From: an uncultured Bacilli bacterium
GTDB lineage: Bacteria > Bacillota_I > Bacilli_A > RF39 > UBA660
Direction of reading: 5' to 3'
Length of the DNA: 64,000 bases
Assembly (NCBI GenBank): GCA_934096705.1
Contig: CAKOMR010000003.1
Location: forward strand, 1-64,000
The position numbers and the translations under genes are program-made. How positions within the stretch are numbered: position 1 is the stretch's first letter; the number at the start of each line of letters is the position of its first letter. Positions 34,881 through 44,246 of the stretch are shown here, piece by piece. The notes below the pieces were generated by a model that did not search any database, was not told the origin of the DNA, and saw only the letters and a list, made by a program, of their open reading frames with translations.

Positions 34881-36688
34881 TAATATTTATTAATAATTTT
34901 ATTTAATTCATTATCTATATCATCTATTAAAAGATAATCACTAAAGCCATCTTCTAAATAGTGTTTTTTTATTTTATCTTTATCACTTCCAAGCATAACA
35001 ATCATTGGTATATTGAAGTTATCAATTTTTTGCATACCTTTTAAACAAGAAAGTCCACTCATTTCATTCATTTCATCACTTACTAAAATATAATCATATT
35101 TTTTACCAAGTTTTATTTTATCTATTGCATCTTTACCATAATATAAAACTGAATATGTAATATCATTTTTATTTAAAGCACTCTTAACTTTATTTATTAA
35201 TTTTTTATTTTGGGAAATAATTAATACTTTTTTATAATTATTAATCATATTTTCATATTCTGATAAAATACTATTTTCTTTATCATGGTATACTCTTTGA
35301 TCTATTGTAAGTTGAAATTCTGTACCTGTTCCTAGATTTGATTTAATCATTAAATTTCCGCCCATTAATTTAATGACTTTCTGACAAAGTTGAACATTAA
35401 CTTCTTTCTTTTCAAGATTTTCAAGTTCTTGTCTATCAAGTGAACCAGTCGAAGATAATATTTCATTAATTTTATCAATTGTTATTCCAGGGCCACTATC
35501 TGTAATTGTAAAAATAATTCTACATACATCATATTTTTCAATGGTGTTAACTTTAAATTCTACGAATCCTTTACTAGTTTTTTCTATACTATTAGTAAGT
35601 AAAGAATAAAGAACTTGTTTAAGTTTCATATCATCACCATATAAATATAAATCAGATACTATTGTATGAACTTTAAAGTCGATACTTTTCTTATTTTCTA
35701 GTTTAACTCTTGTAGCTAAATCATCACATATTTTTTTCAAATTATATTTTTTTTCAATTATATTTAATTTTTGAGCATCCAAAGAAGACACGTTCATAAT
35801 ATTATTAATGGTAAAATCAAGTTGCTGTGCCATGCCTGATATTGCTATTGTACCAGCTTTAATTTTAGAAATATCTTTTTCATCTTTAATTTCTGCACAA
35901 AGCTCCTCAATATTTTTAAGGGGATTTCTACTTTCCTGAGTTATTTCAAATAAGAAATTATATTTGTCTTCATAATTTTGCTCCATAATCTCTTTATTTT
36001 TATATAATTCATTAAGAATTTTAATATCTGGATTTTCAATTGTAAAATACATCAAAAATGTTACAAAAGTTTCCATTGGAATTAGTAAAGTTAATTCTGG
36101 ATTTAAATACTGAACTATCATAGTAAGCATGCCCAGGCCAATAAATAAAAATACCGGAGTATATTTTTTTTGTTTTATATATTTAATATTTCTAATCAAA
36201 AGGAATATCCAAAATGTGATTAAAGCACCACTTAAATAATAAACAAAATTTGCCGCAGGCCCATAAGTATAACTAACATTTTTCGTATATAAAGGTAAAA
36301 TTGTTATTAATATAATTGATAAAATTACCTCAGTAATAATAATTTTATCCATTTGTTTAATTTTTTTCAAATAAATTTTTTTATCTTTAATTCTATCTTT
36401 GGTGCTTATTACATAAATATAATAAGTAAATATTGAAAGCCAAACTACAAAGTAATATAAAATAAATTTTAATATAAATATAGCAATTTTAGGATTTATA
36501 TTATTAATAAGTCTTATTGCTAATGTAGCGGGAAATATCTCGATTACAAGTCCTAAAAAGTTAATTAAAATTATTTTCTTATAAATATTATTTTCTTCGG
36601 TTTCTATTCTCTGTTTAGAAAAATAAATAATAATTAGCATAATGCTATAAAATAAACTTACTATTGAAAAAAATATGTTATCAGTCAT
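34880..36688 (-). CDS. Degenerate hybrid sensor kinase (pseudo-histidine kinase with pseudo-receiver)
   Basis: 602 residues: seven membrane helices (to about residue 215), a HisKA-like helix pair, an ATPase domain (LTNSIEKTSKG N-box, DSGPGI G1, SNLGTGTEF G2) and a C-terminal receiver-like domain. Where kinases have the phosphoaccepting His in 'S-H-E-x-R-x-P' this protein reads FEITQESRNPL, with Gln (codon 35936-35938). In the receiver YDYILVSDEMNEMSG aligns with Ser (codon 35078-35080) at the phosphorylated Asp, and the conserved Lys of 'KP' is missing too. ATP binding may persist but normal phosphorelay should not. The start is the ATG at 36686-36688 after GGTGAG. No response regulator lies next to it. 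Confidence 0.8.
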   Translation of the reverse strand: MTDNIFFSIVSLFYSIMLIIIYFSKQRIETEENNIYKKIILINFLGLVIEIFPATLAIRLINNINPKIAIFILKFILYYFVVWLSIFTYYIYVISTKDRIKDKKIYLKKIKQMDKIIITEVILSIILITILPLYTKNVSYTYGPAANFVYYLSGALITFWIFLLIRNIKYIKQKKYTPVFLFIGLGMLTMIVQYLNPELTLLIPMETFVTFLMYFTIENPDIKILNELYKNKEIMEQNYEDKYNFLFEITQESRNPLKNIEELCAEIKDEKDISKIKAGTIAISGMAQQLDFTINNIMNVSSLDAQKLNIIEKKYNLKKICDDLATRVKLENKKSIDFKVHTIVSDLYLYGDDMKLKQVLYSLLTNSIEKTSKGFVEFKVNTIEKYDVCRIIFTITDSGPGITIDKINEILSSTGSLDRQELENLEKKEVNVQLCQKVIKLMGGNLMIKSNLGTGTEFQLTIDQRVYHDKENSILSEYENMINNYKKVLIISQNKKLINKVKSALNKNDITYSVLYYGKDAIDKIKLGKKYDYILVSDEMNEMSGLSCLKGMQKIDNFNIPMIVMLGSDKDKIKKHYLEDGFSDYLLIDDIDNELNKIINKY

Positions 36689-36751
36689 ACCACTCACCTA
36701 TTATAAGAATAACATATTTTTTTATTTTTTTAAATAAAAAACATAGTGAAA

Positions 36752-38554
36752 TTAATCATTATGTTTCTTTGCAAGTTTTCTTACTAAAACTTCATCTTTT
36801 CCTAAAGTTTCAATATTTTGGGCATTTTCTGAAAGAGCCGGATAATCAACTTTTCCAAGAGGAGTTCTAGGAAGTGAATCATATACTGCTACAAAAGAAG
36901 GTCTTTCTTCAGGAATTAAGGTACTTTTAATATATTCCATTAATAAATCAAAACACTCTTCTTTAGATTTGCCACACAAATCATCAAAAGATACATGGCA
37001 AATAATTCCTTTATCAGAATAATTTAACTTACATAATTTTACGCAAGAAAGCTCTTTTATTTTTTCGGCTACTAAAATTAAATTAACATCTTTACTATTA
37101 ATAGTAATTGGGCTTTGATCTCTATCAAGAACAAAAAGACTTCCTGTATCATGAACAAATCCAAAATCCTTTGTATTATACCATCTTACGCCTTCTTCAT
37201 CTGTAAAAATAACGCTATCAGTCATACGCTTATTATTATAGTATCCATTCATCATTGCAGGACCAGATACCCATATTCTACCAGGCTCGTTATAAGATAA
37301 ATCATTAAAGCTACTATCTTTTATCATTACGTTATTAAATGGAAGTGGAAGACCCGAAGAACCAACCATATTACAATTTGGATGAGCAACACTAAAGCAT
37401 GAGTCCATTTCACTTGCTCCAAAACCTGCCTCTTGAATTATACCGGTTTCTTCTTTAAATCTATCAACCTGATTTATATCAGGTCTTTCTCCACCTATAA
37501 CAACTTTTTTAAGAGCATCAATATATTCAAATTTATTTTCATCATATAAAACTGAATCCCATAAATATTGGCTCCATATACCATAATCTGGTTGATGTTT
37601 TCTTAAATATTTAGGTACACTTTCATAAGATAAATCTTCTTCGATAATGCTTTCAATACCAAGGCTCATTGCCATTCCAATAATATCGGCATCCCAAAAT
37701 GCTAAAAATGGTGGGACAAGTGCAAGGTCTCTATCACCTCTTTGTAATCCTAAATCAGCAATTTCATGTTGTTTTGCAAGAGCATTATTTGCATCATGCG
37801 AAAGTAGTATTGCTTTACTTTCTCCAGTGGTACCACTTGAAAGAGCAATATTTGAGGCAAGTCCTGGTTCATAAACACTTTCAAGTCTTCGTTTATAATA
37901 TTCACCATATGTTATAAAATCTTTTAAATCAATAGCGTTATTTACATTATTATTATGAAGTCTATTATTAAGTTTAAATAAAGCTACTTTTAATCTATCT
38001 ATATTTACTATTGGAGTTGAATTATTAATTGGAAGTCTTAATTTTTTTATACTAGCAAATTCTTTCTCATTTAAAACCTCAGAGATACTAGGCTCTAAAA
38101 TGTCTAAAAACATTATCATACTTGGATTAAATCTTTTGATATGATTATACATTTCATTTTTATCTTCCATAAAATTCAAATGAACAGTAATTGCACCAAC
38201 ATAAGCGCATGCATATTTAAATGCAATAAGTTCTGGAGTAGATAATGCTACTGAAGCAACAATATCACCTTTACCAATACCTAGAGCCTTAAGTGAACGA
38301 ATAAAACTATTACGCATTTCAATAAATTCTTTATTAGTTATTCTTTTCATTCCCCTATTATCTATAATAAAATCATTTGGATAATCCTTATTACACATTT
38401 CTTCATAATCTGCTTGATTCATTTTAGGCAGACTTTCTTTCATTTTTTCAGGATCATACCATTGTTCCCAAATACGATCTTTTTTGATATTACCAGTAAT
38501 TGGTCTATCTAATTTAAATTTTTTCTCTTCTCTTATAACATCATTTTTACTCAT
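36752..38554 (-). CDS. AMP-dependent synthetase/ligase family (adenylate-forming) enzyme
   Basis: 600 residues of the ANL superfamily. Motifs: ALSSGTTGESKAILLSHDAN (A3, phosphate loop), IQEAGFGASEMDSCF (A5), RIWVSGPAMMNGYYNN and WYNTKDFGFVHDTG (A7/A8), LPRTPLGKVDYPALS (A10 with the catalytic Lys). It activates a carboxylic acid as an adenylate for transfer to CoA or another thiol; the acid is unknown. No carrier protein is beside it. Its neighbours are a polymerase/ligase-like gene and tagO, so it may supply an acyl or amino-acyl decoration for polysaccharide. GGAGGTAAT precedes the ATG. Confidence 0.88.
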   Translation of the reverse strand: MSKNDVIREEKKFKLDRPITGNIKKDRIWEQWYDPEKMKESLPKMNQADYEEMCNKDYPNDFIIDNRGMKRITNKEFIEMRNSFIRSLKALGIGKGDIVASVALSTPELIAFKYACAYVGAITVHLNFMEDKNEMYNHIKRFNPSMIMFLDILEPSISEVLNEKEFASIKKLRLPINNSTPIVNIDRLKVALFKLNNRLHNNNVNNAIDLKDFITYGEYYKRRLESVYEPGLASNIALSSGTTGESKAILLSHDANNALAKQHEIADLGLQRGDRDLALVPPFLAFWDADIIGMAMSLGIESIIEEDLSYESVPKYLRKHQPDYGIWSQYLWDSVLYDENKFEYIDALKKVVIGGERPDINQVDRFKEETGIIQEAGFGASEMDSCFSVAHPNCNMVGSSGLPLPFNNVMIKDSSFNDLSYNEPGRIWVSGPAMMNGYYNNKRMTDSVIFTDEEGVRWYNTKDFGFVHDTGSLFVLDRDQSPITINSKDVNLILVAEKIKELSCVKLCKLNYSDKGIICHVSFDDLCGKSKEECFDLLMEYIKSTLIPEERPSFVAVYDSLPRTPLGKVDYPALSENAQNIETLGKDEVLVRKLAKKHND

Positions 38555-38568
38555 ATTACCTCCGAAAA

Positions 38569-40053
38569 TTATCTATATAATACCATAAATTTACTATTTG
38601 TAAAGTTAGTTTTGTCATATTTAAAGGAAAAACCACAAAAAGTACTATAAACTATCATCATTGAAATAGAATTTATTATATTTCCCGTTAAATAAGCACA
38701 AAAACAAAATAAAATAGTTATAACTAAATTTATAAATGTTAAATAATTAAAATATTTAAAAAAGTTATAAAAACATATAATAATCATCGAAAAATAGATA
38801 AATAATAGGATCATTAAGCCAATAACTCCAAAAGCATAATATGCAAGTAAGAAATCTTTTTCTAAATTTACTACATTTTGAATTCTTGTATTTGAAATTC
38901 CTAATAAAAAATCATATTTATTATTATTTATTTGAATTATTCTTTTAACAATACTTTCTTCGACAAAGCGATAATTTATTTTACTTTCATCAGTATTATT
39001 TATTAAATTAATCCAAAAGTCAGGATCATACTCATAAGAATAATATGATTTATAAAATGATTTTGGAATAAGTTCTTCATTAATATTTTTTTCGATGTAT
39101 TCTTTTTTAGTTAAATCTTCTTCGTTATAATTTTCATTATTAATAACAAAATCATTATTATTTTCGGTAGTTTTATATTTATTTAATTCCACATTTCTAT
39201 TTGCATAAGGAGTATATGGTAAAATCAAAATCCATAGTAAAACTATAGGTAATATATATAAAATATTTTTGGTAAACTTTTCTTTTTTTATAAAGACAAA
39301 AAACATAAAGCTTAGAAACAAGCAACTTAAAGTTAATAGTCCCCCAAGATAAGAAACTCTAGTCCCAAGAATAATCATAGAAAGTGAAATAAGTGTAATA
39401 AATATAATGCTTTTTCTAGTCTTTAGCAAATTATAAACATTATATATAAGTAAAAGTAAAAGTGTTAAAGCAACTTGATTGGCATAAACGAAATATCCTT
39501 TGCAAGCAGTATATGCATAATATACTTCTTTTTTCCAATTAAAAATATTATATTTAATAATTTCACTACTATAACTTGAGTATCCAATCAAAAATATGTC
39601 AGATATAATAATTATTAAAGTAATTATTAAAGTCCATGAAGAAAATATTATATTATAATCTTTTTTATCTAGTTTTTGATAATATAAAGAATATATAAGC
39701 GTTATAGGCATCATTAATTTTAAAATTGTATAAAACTCTTTTATAAATGAATAATTAAAATTATTTGGAAATAAAGAGTTAAAGTTTTTACTATGATAAT
39801 AATTTAAAAATAAATATATAGTGCATAACGCATAATAAATTAATAAATATTTAAAATGTTTTCTACTATCTTTATATAAAAATAAAGTTGTAATTAAAAT
39901 CATGGTAATTACAAAAATTCTACATAAAGTTGTAATTCTATTATGGAAAAAAATTGTATCAAAAAAAGGACTACTACTTAAAAAAATAATAGTCACTAGT
40001 TTTAAAATATATTTTAAATCAATTTTATTTTTTTCCTTTATCTTTTTTTTCAT
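38569..40053 (-). CDS. O-antigen ligase / polymerase-like membrane protein
   Basis: About 494 residues with roughly 11-12 membrane helices and one long extracytoplasmic loop (about residues 270-385) rich in Asn, Glu and Tyr. That pattern, with GYSSYSSEIIKYNIFNW and ILGTRVSYLGGLLTLSC in the middle helices, fits the Wzy/O-antigen ligase superfamily, which joins lipid-linked oligosaccharides or ligates them to an acceptor. The start overlaps the end of tagO by about 29 bases; the ATG at 40051-40053 lacks a strong ribosome site, so coupling to tagO is likely and the start is uncertain. Confidence 0.75.
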   Translation of the reverse strand: MKKKIKEKNKIDLKYILKLVTIIFLSSSPFFDTIFFHNRITTLCRIFVITMILITTLFLYKDSRKHFKYLLIYYALCTIYLFLNYYHSKNFNSLFPNNFNYSFIKEFYTILKLMMPITLIYSLYYQKLDKKDYNIIFSSWTLIITLIIIISDIFLIGYSSYSSEIIKYNIFNWKKEVYYAYTACKGYFVYANQVALTLLLLLIYNVYNLLKTRKSIIFITLISLSMIILGTRVSYLGGLLTLSCLFLSFMFFVFIKKEKFTKNILYILPIVLLWILILPYTPYANRNVELNKYKTTENNNDFVINNENYNEEDLTKKEYIEKNINEELIPKSFYKSYYSYEYDPDFWINLINNTDESKINYRFVEESIVKRIIQINNNKYDFLLGISNTRIQNVVNLEKDFLLAYYAFGVIGLMILLFIYFSMIIICFYNFFKYFNYLTFINLVITILFCFCAYLTGNIINSISMMIVYSTFCGFSFKYDKTNFTNSKFMVLYR

Positions 40054-41077
40054 ATAAAATATCCGTATTTGCAACTATATATAAAAGTAGTGTCATCATT
40101 ATTAAATAAACAATCATAGATACTTGATTATCTCCAAGGACATAAAATATTGATACCGTAGAAAATAATATATCTATTCCATAAATTATAAGCATTGTAA
40201 CCTTTGGTGAAAATTTCATTTTCAAAAGTTGATGATGTAAATGATTCATATCAGGTTCATCAATACTTTTATGTTTAATTATTCTTCTTAAAATAGCAAA
40301 TAATGTATCAAAAATTGGTACTGCTAAGATGACAACTGGTATAACAAGTGATGTAAATGTTGCTCCTTTAAATCCTAATAAAGCAATAACCGCTATCATA
40401 AAGCCTAAAAATGTTGAACCACAATCTCCCATAAATACTTTTGCCGGAGGAAAATTATGAGTTAAAAAACCTAATGTCGAACCAAGCATTATAATGCATA
40501 ATATTGTATCAAGACCATTCATTTTATTTAAAATTAAAGCAATTATAGAAATTGTTATAAAATAAATTGAACTTATTCCTGCACATAATCCATCTAAACC
40601 ATCAATTAAATTAATGGCATTAATTGCTCCTACTATAAAAAATACTGCAATAGCTTTATTTAACCAAATTGGTAAAAATAATTTTAAACCTAAAATAGAA
40701 ATTTCACTAAAATAAAGTTTGCCATATAAAACTACGATTAAAGCAACCACAATTTGAACAAGTAACTTAACTTTTGCTCTAATTGGTTTAATATCATCAA
40801 AAACCCCTAATAAAACTAAGATAAACGAACTTATTAAAATTGAAATCATTTGTGTATTTATTGTTCCATACATAATATAGCCAAACAAAAATGCTCCATA
40901 AATAGCAAGACCACCAAGTCTTGGCATAGGCTTTTTATGAACTTTTCTTTCATTTGGATAATCAAGTGCATTTACATGTATGGCAATTTTTTTTGTTAGA
41001 AATACTAAAAGAAAACTCACTATATAGGTTACAAGTAGTATTTCTAAAATATTATAATTATTAACTACAAAATTCAA
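40025..41077 (-). CDS. tagO: UDP-GlcNAc:undecaprenyl-phosphate GlcNAc-1-phosphate transferase (WecA/TagO)
   Basis: About 350 residues with 10-11 membrane helices. Catalytic motifs: DYPNERKVHKKPMPRLGGLA (start of the family), INLIDGLDGLCAG with the Asp pair, NFPPAKVFMGDCGSTFLGF and MNHLHHQLLKMKF with the HxHH-type motif. This separates it from MraY and fits TagO/WecA, the first step of teichoic acid and related polymers. I favour TTG at 41077 six bases after GGGTG; GTG at 41086 is the other option. It feeds TagA and the exporter 8 kb away. Confidence 0.9.
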   Translation of the reverse strand: MNFVVNNYNILEILLVTYIVSFLLVFLTKKIAIHVNALDYPNERKVHKKPMPRLGGLAIYGAFLFGYIMYGTINTQMISILISSFILVLLGVFDDIKPIRAKVKLLVQIVVALIVVLYGKLYFSEISILGLKLFLPIWLNKAIAVFFIVGAINAINLIDGLDGLCAGISSIYFITISIIALILNKMNGLDTILCIIMLGSTLGFLTHNFPPAKVFMGDCGSTFLGFMIAVIALLGFKGATFTSLVIPVVILAVPIFDTLFAILRRIIKHKSIDEPDMNHLHHQLLKMKFSPKVTMLIIYGIDILFSTVSIFYVLGDNQVSMIVYLIMMTLLLYIVANTDILYEKKDKGKK

Positions 41078-41126
41078 TTTCAACACCCAAGTTAATTTTA
41101 CTAAATTTATAAGTGAAAGTCTAGAT

Positions 41127-41555
41127 TTATCTTTTGTATCTTCTTCGAGTATACTCTTTTTTTATATAAACTTTATTATTATCCGGATTATGTTTTCCAA
41201 AGTATTCTTGTTCAAAACCATCTAAACACTCGGATATTTTAACTAAATTTGCGTAAATTATTTGATTTCTTACGTTTTCATCAATTAATAAACCACTTAT
41301 ATAGTTAAATCTATCACGGTCAAGTCTTTCCACTAAATGAAGATATTCATGTGATGTTTTTCTTGCTAAGATTGCCCCATTCCAAAATACATATCCATCG
41401 CCAATACCCAAAAGAGCACAATCTTTTCTGGCAACTATTAAATGATGAAAACTTAAATCTTTGGTATCTAAAAAATCATAACCCATAAAATCACAGCCAA
41501 GTTCTTTTAATTTAAATACCTCTATCATTAATTTTGTAACATCTTTATTATTCAT
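41127..41555 (-). CDS. HNH-like fold protein of unknown function
   Basis: 142 residues. DLSFHHLIVARKDCALLG followed by VFWNGAILARKTSHEYLHLV has the spacing of an HNH motif (HH, N, H) as in 'H-H-...-N-...-SH-x-x-LH' nucleases, though the zinc-binding cysteines are missing. It ends with a highly basic tail (KKEYTRRRYKR). Function unknown; might be a nuclease or a domesticated phage-type protein. AAAGGAT lies 12 bases before the ATG. It sits between tagO and the divergent typA. Confidence 0.6.
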   Translation of the reverse strand: MNNKDVTKLMIEVFKLKELGCDFMGYDFLDTKDLSFHHLIVARKDCALLGIGDGYVFWNGAILARKTSHEYLHLVERLDRDRFNYISGLLIDENVRNQIIYANLVKISECLDGFEQEYFGKHNPDNNKVYIKKEYTRRRYKR

Positions 41556-41642
41556 ATCATAAAATATCCTTTTATTTTTTGAAACATAAAACTTATTCTA
41601 CCATATTTATATGGTTATATAAACAAAAAAATACATTTTATA

Positions 41643-41672
41643 TTGATTATTTTTTTACTTTAGTGCTATAAT
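41643..41672 (+). promoter_or_regulatory. Promoter of typA
   Basis: TTGATT (41643-41648), 18-base spacer, TATAAT (41667-41672), about 30 bases before the typA start. Confidence 0.65.
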
Positions 41673-41703
41673 ACCAAAAGGAAAAAAAGGTGTGATTTAT
41701 TTT

Positions 41704-43512
41704 ATGAAAAAAAGAAATATTGCTATTATTGCGCATGTTGACCATGGTAAAACTACTTTAGTTGATGAAATTATTAAATATACTGGTACATTTAGAGAAA
41801 ATGAAGATATTAGTAATTTAAGTATGGATACAAACGCAATCGAAAAAGAAAGAGGTATCACTATTCTTGCAAAAACTACTTCAGTTGAATATGATGGTTA
41901 CAAAATTAATATTCTAGATACTCCAGGTCATGCTGACTTTGGTGGAGAAGTTGAAAGAATCATGAAAATGGTTGATGGGGTTCTTTTAGTAGTTGATGCT
42001 TATGAAGGTCCTATGCCTCAAACAAGATTTGTATTAAAAAAAGCTTTAGAAGCCGGTTGTAAACCAATTGTTGTTATTAATAAGGTTGATAAACCAACTC
42101 AAAGAGTTAAAGCCGTAGTTGATGAAGTTTTAGAATTATTTATTGAACTTGGTGCAAATGATGAGCAAATTGAATTTAAAACTATTTATACAAGTGCCGC
42201 TAATGGAACAAGTTCTCTTTCAAGTGATCCTGCAGATCAAGAAAAAGGTTTTAAATGTTTAATGGATTTAATTATTTCTGAAGTACCTGAACCTAAAGGT
42301 GATGAAAATGCTCCACTACAATTTCAACCTGCACTACTTGATTATAATGACTATGTAGGAAGAATTGGTGTTGGAAAAGTATTTAATGGAAATATTAAAG
42401 TTGGCCAAATGGTAAACTGTATAAGACTTGATGGAAGTGAAAAAAACTTTAGAGTACAAAAATTATTTGGTTATGTTGGACTTAAAAGAGTTGAAATTGA
42501 AAGTGCTACAGTTGGTGATATAGTTGCCGTTGCTGGACTTGAAGATATATCTGTTGGTGAAACTTTGACAGAAGTTGGTAAACATGATGCTCTTCCTATT
42601 TTACATATTGATGAACCAACCCTTCAAATGACATTTGGTGTAAATACTTCTCCATTTTCTGGAAAAGATGGTAAGATTTTAACATCAAGAAAAATTGGCG
42701 AAAGATTATTCAAAGAAACTCAAAGAGATGTAAGTTTAAAAGTTGAACAAATTGATAGTGAAAACTTTATGGTACTAGGTCGTGGTGAACTACATTTATC
42801 AATCTTAATAGAAAATATGCGTCGTGAAGGTTTTGAACTTGAAGTTTCTAAACCTAAAGTTATTATTAAAGAAATCGATGGCAGAAAATGTGAACCATAT
42901 GAAGATTTACAAATCGAAATAACAGATGAATACATGGGTGGTGTTTTCGAAGAGCTATCTCAAAGAGGAGCTATAATGGGAAATATGACTCATTTAGGTA
43001 ATTTAATAAGAATTAATTATGAAATCCCTTCTCGTGGACTTATTGGTTTTCCTACAAACTTCATGACTCTTACTAAAGGTTATGGAATAATGAACCACAC
43101 ATTTACTGAATTTAAACCTGTTGAAAATATCAATATTGGTGAAAGAAAATTAGGTGTTTTAGTAGCAAGTGAAGAAGGAAAAGCAACTGCTTATTCTCTT
43201 GGTGGACTTGAAGATCGTGGTACAATGTTTGTTGAACCAAATGAAGAAGTTTATGAAGGCATGATTGTTGGTGAATGTAATAAAGATGTTGACCTTGCGG
43301 TTAACGTTGTTAAAGGTAAAGAACTTACTAATACAAGAAGTGCTTATGCAGATAAAACAGTTGTATTAAAAAGACCTAGAATATTTACTTTAGAGGCAGC
43401 TCTTGATTTTATTAATCAAGATGAACTCGTAGAAATTACTCCACATCATTTAAGAATGAGAAAGAAAATTTTAAATACTGAGCTTAGAAAGAAATTTGAT
43501 GCTAGAAAATAG
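41704..43512 (+). CDS. typA: Translational GTPase TypA/BipA
   Basis: 602 residues. Ribosome-associated GTPase that helps 50S subunit assembly, especially under stress or cold. GTPase motifs: IIAHVDHGKTTLVDEI (G1), ERGITILAKTTS (G2), NILDTPGHADFGGEV (G3), VVINKVDKP (G4) and IYTSAANG (G5); then EF-G-like domains and the BipA-specific C-terminal domain ending in the basic HHLRMRKKILNTELRKKFDA. The ATG at 41704 is ten bases after AAGGTG. Its end forms part of a terminator hairpin. Confidence 0.95.
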   Translation: MKKRNIAIIAHVDHGKTTLVDEIIKYTGTFRENEDISNLSMDTNAIEKERGITILAKTTSVEYDGYKINILDTPGHADFGGEVERIMKMVDGVLLVVDAYEGPMPQTRFVLKKALEAGCKPIVVINKVDKPTQRVKAVVDEVLELFIELGANDEQIEFKTIYTSAANGTSSLSSDPADQEKGFKCLMDLIISEVPEPKGDENAPLQFQPALLDYNDYVGRIGVGKVFNGNIKVGQMVNCIRLDGSEKNFRVQKLFGYVGLKRVEIESATVGDIVAVAGLEDISVGETLTEVGKHDALPILHIDEPTLQMTFGVNTSPFSGKDGKILTSRKIGERLFKETQRDVSLKVEQIDSENFMVLGRGELHLSILIENMRREGFELEVSKPKVIIKEIDGRKCEPYEDLQIEITDEYMGGVFEELSQRGAIMGNMTHLGNLIRINYEIPSRGLIGFPTNFMTLTKGYGIMNHTFTEFKPVENINIGERKLGVLVASEEGKATAYSLGGLEDRGTMFVEPNEEVYEGMIVGECNKDVDLAVNVVKGKELTNTRSAYADKTVVLKRPRIFTLEAALDFINQDELVEITPHHLRMRKKILNTELRKKFDARK

Positions 43513-43523
43513 CATCTTTTTTT
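43498..43523 (+). terminator. Terminator overlapping the typA stop
   Basis: GATGCT-agaaaat-AGCATC followed by seven T. The stop codon lies in the loop. A second hairpin follows at 43547-43574. Confidence 0.75.
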
Positions 43524-43546
43524 ATTTAACAAATAATAAATCACAA

Positions 43547-43574
43547 AAAAACTCAAATTAATGAGTTTTTTTTT
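43547..43574. terminator. Bidirectional terminator between typA and the toxin remnant
   Basis: AAAAACTCA-aattaa-TGAGTTTTT with A and T runs on the two sides, serving typA and the minus-strand toxin gene. Confidence 0.75.
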
Positions 43575-43785
43575 ATTCATAATGTGTCCACATTCTTAAA
43601 ATATGTATTTCTTTTTTTAATTTTGTAACCTCATAAATAGTCCTATGTTGTCTATTAATTCTTCGTGAATATAATCCACTTAAATCACCAGTTAATTTTT
43701 CAAAAGAATTGTTAAAAAAATTAATTATATATTTGTTACCATTCTTTACCTTTAGTATGCTCCTTTGCATCTTTCCAATTTTCAT
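43573..43785 (-). pseudogene. yoeB: Truncated YoeB/Txe-family toxin
   Basis: 70 residues. The C-terminal half, KLTGDLSGLYSRRINRQHRT and IYEVTKLKKEIHILRMWTHY, is clearly YoeB-like and keeps the Arg and the terminal His-Tyr used in mRNA cleavage. But the first about 30 residues of a normal 84-residue toxin are missing, and the segment with the catalytic Glu ('E-G-x-G-K-P-E') is shortened to SFEKLTG. The frame overlaps the antitoxin by 50 bases instead of the usual few, so the apparent N-terminus is out-of-frame antitoxin sequence. Probably inactive. Confidence 0.75.
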
Positions 43786-43993
43786 GTTTTCTTATGTCAT
43801 TTATATTATTAACGTAATTAGGTATACTTGATAAATATAAAGTTTCTTTCATACTTTTATATTTTTCTTCAGAAATTAATACTGCATTTTTTCCTTTTTT
43901 ATTAATAATTGTTATCGGATTATGATTAATATTTACATCTGAAACCAATTTATATAAATTGTTTCTAGCATTAGTTATATTAATAGTGTTCAC
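43736..43993 (-). CDS. yefM: YefM/Phd-family antitoxin
   Basis: 85 residues. INITNARNNLYKLVSDVNIN, PITIINKKGKNAVLISEEKY and SMKETLYLSSIPNYVNNIND are the DNA-binding dimer domain and start of the toxin-binding tail of YefM. The tail ends KGKEW in the usual way but with an odd lysine-rich stretch, at the point where the toxin has lost its start. As an autorepressor it may still control its own promoter. Paired with the truncated yoeB downstream. Confidence 0.85.
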   Translation of the reverse strand: MNTINITNARNNLYKLVSDVNINHNPITIINKKGKNAVLISEEKYKSMKETLYLSSIPNYVNNINDIRKHENWKDAKEHTKGKEW

Positions 43994-44049
43994 TTTATCA
44001 CCTCTTCTTTATTATACCTTATTTGTTTATGTATGTCTGTGTATTTTCA

Positions 44050-44230
44050 ATTTATATGTATTTTTAACTAAATGTGTAAAAAGCCAATCTATTCCATTTG
44101 AAATTTCTGAACCAAAATTAAGTAAAGATTTAAAAAAAGCAATAAAAAAATCACAAAAAATTGCAAATAATTCTAAAAGGAAAAATATAACGATGTTCAA
44201 AATCTTATAAAAGCACTATTGGATGATTGA
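44050..44230 (+). pseudogene. Remnant of a RelB/DinJ-family antitoxin
   Basis: In one frame the strand reads YVFLTKCVKSQSIPFEISEP then KLSKDLKKAIKKSQKIANN, the C-terminal half of RelB/DinJ antitoxins. A frame change near 44178-44190 moves to KYNDVQNLIKALLDD and a TGA at 44228-44230, the normal end of such proteins. The ribbon-helix-helix N-terminus is decayed and the upstream frame is spurious. No RelE toxin follows; a terminator comes directly after. Confidence 0.7.
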
Positions 44231-44246
44231 TTCAAATATAAAAATT

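Noticed and set aside
43959..44210. Intact 83-residue membrane protein on the plus strand
   Set aside because: Its start lies in the antitoxin's promoter and its hydrophobic N-terminus is decayed sequence; only the RelB-like C-terminal part is meaningful.
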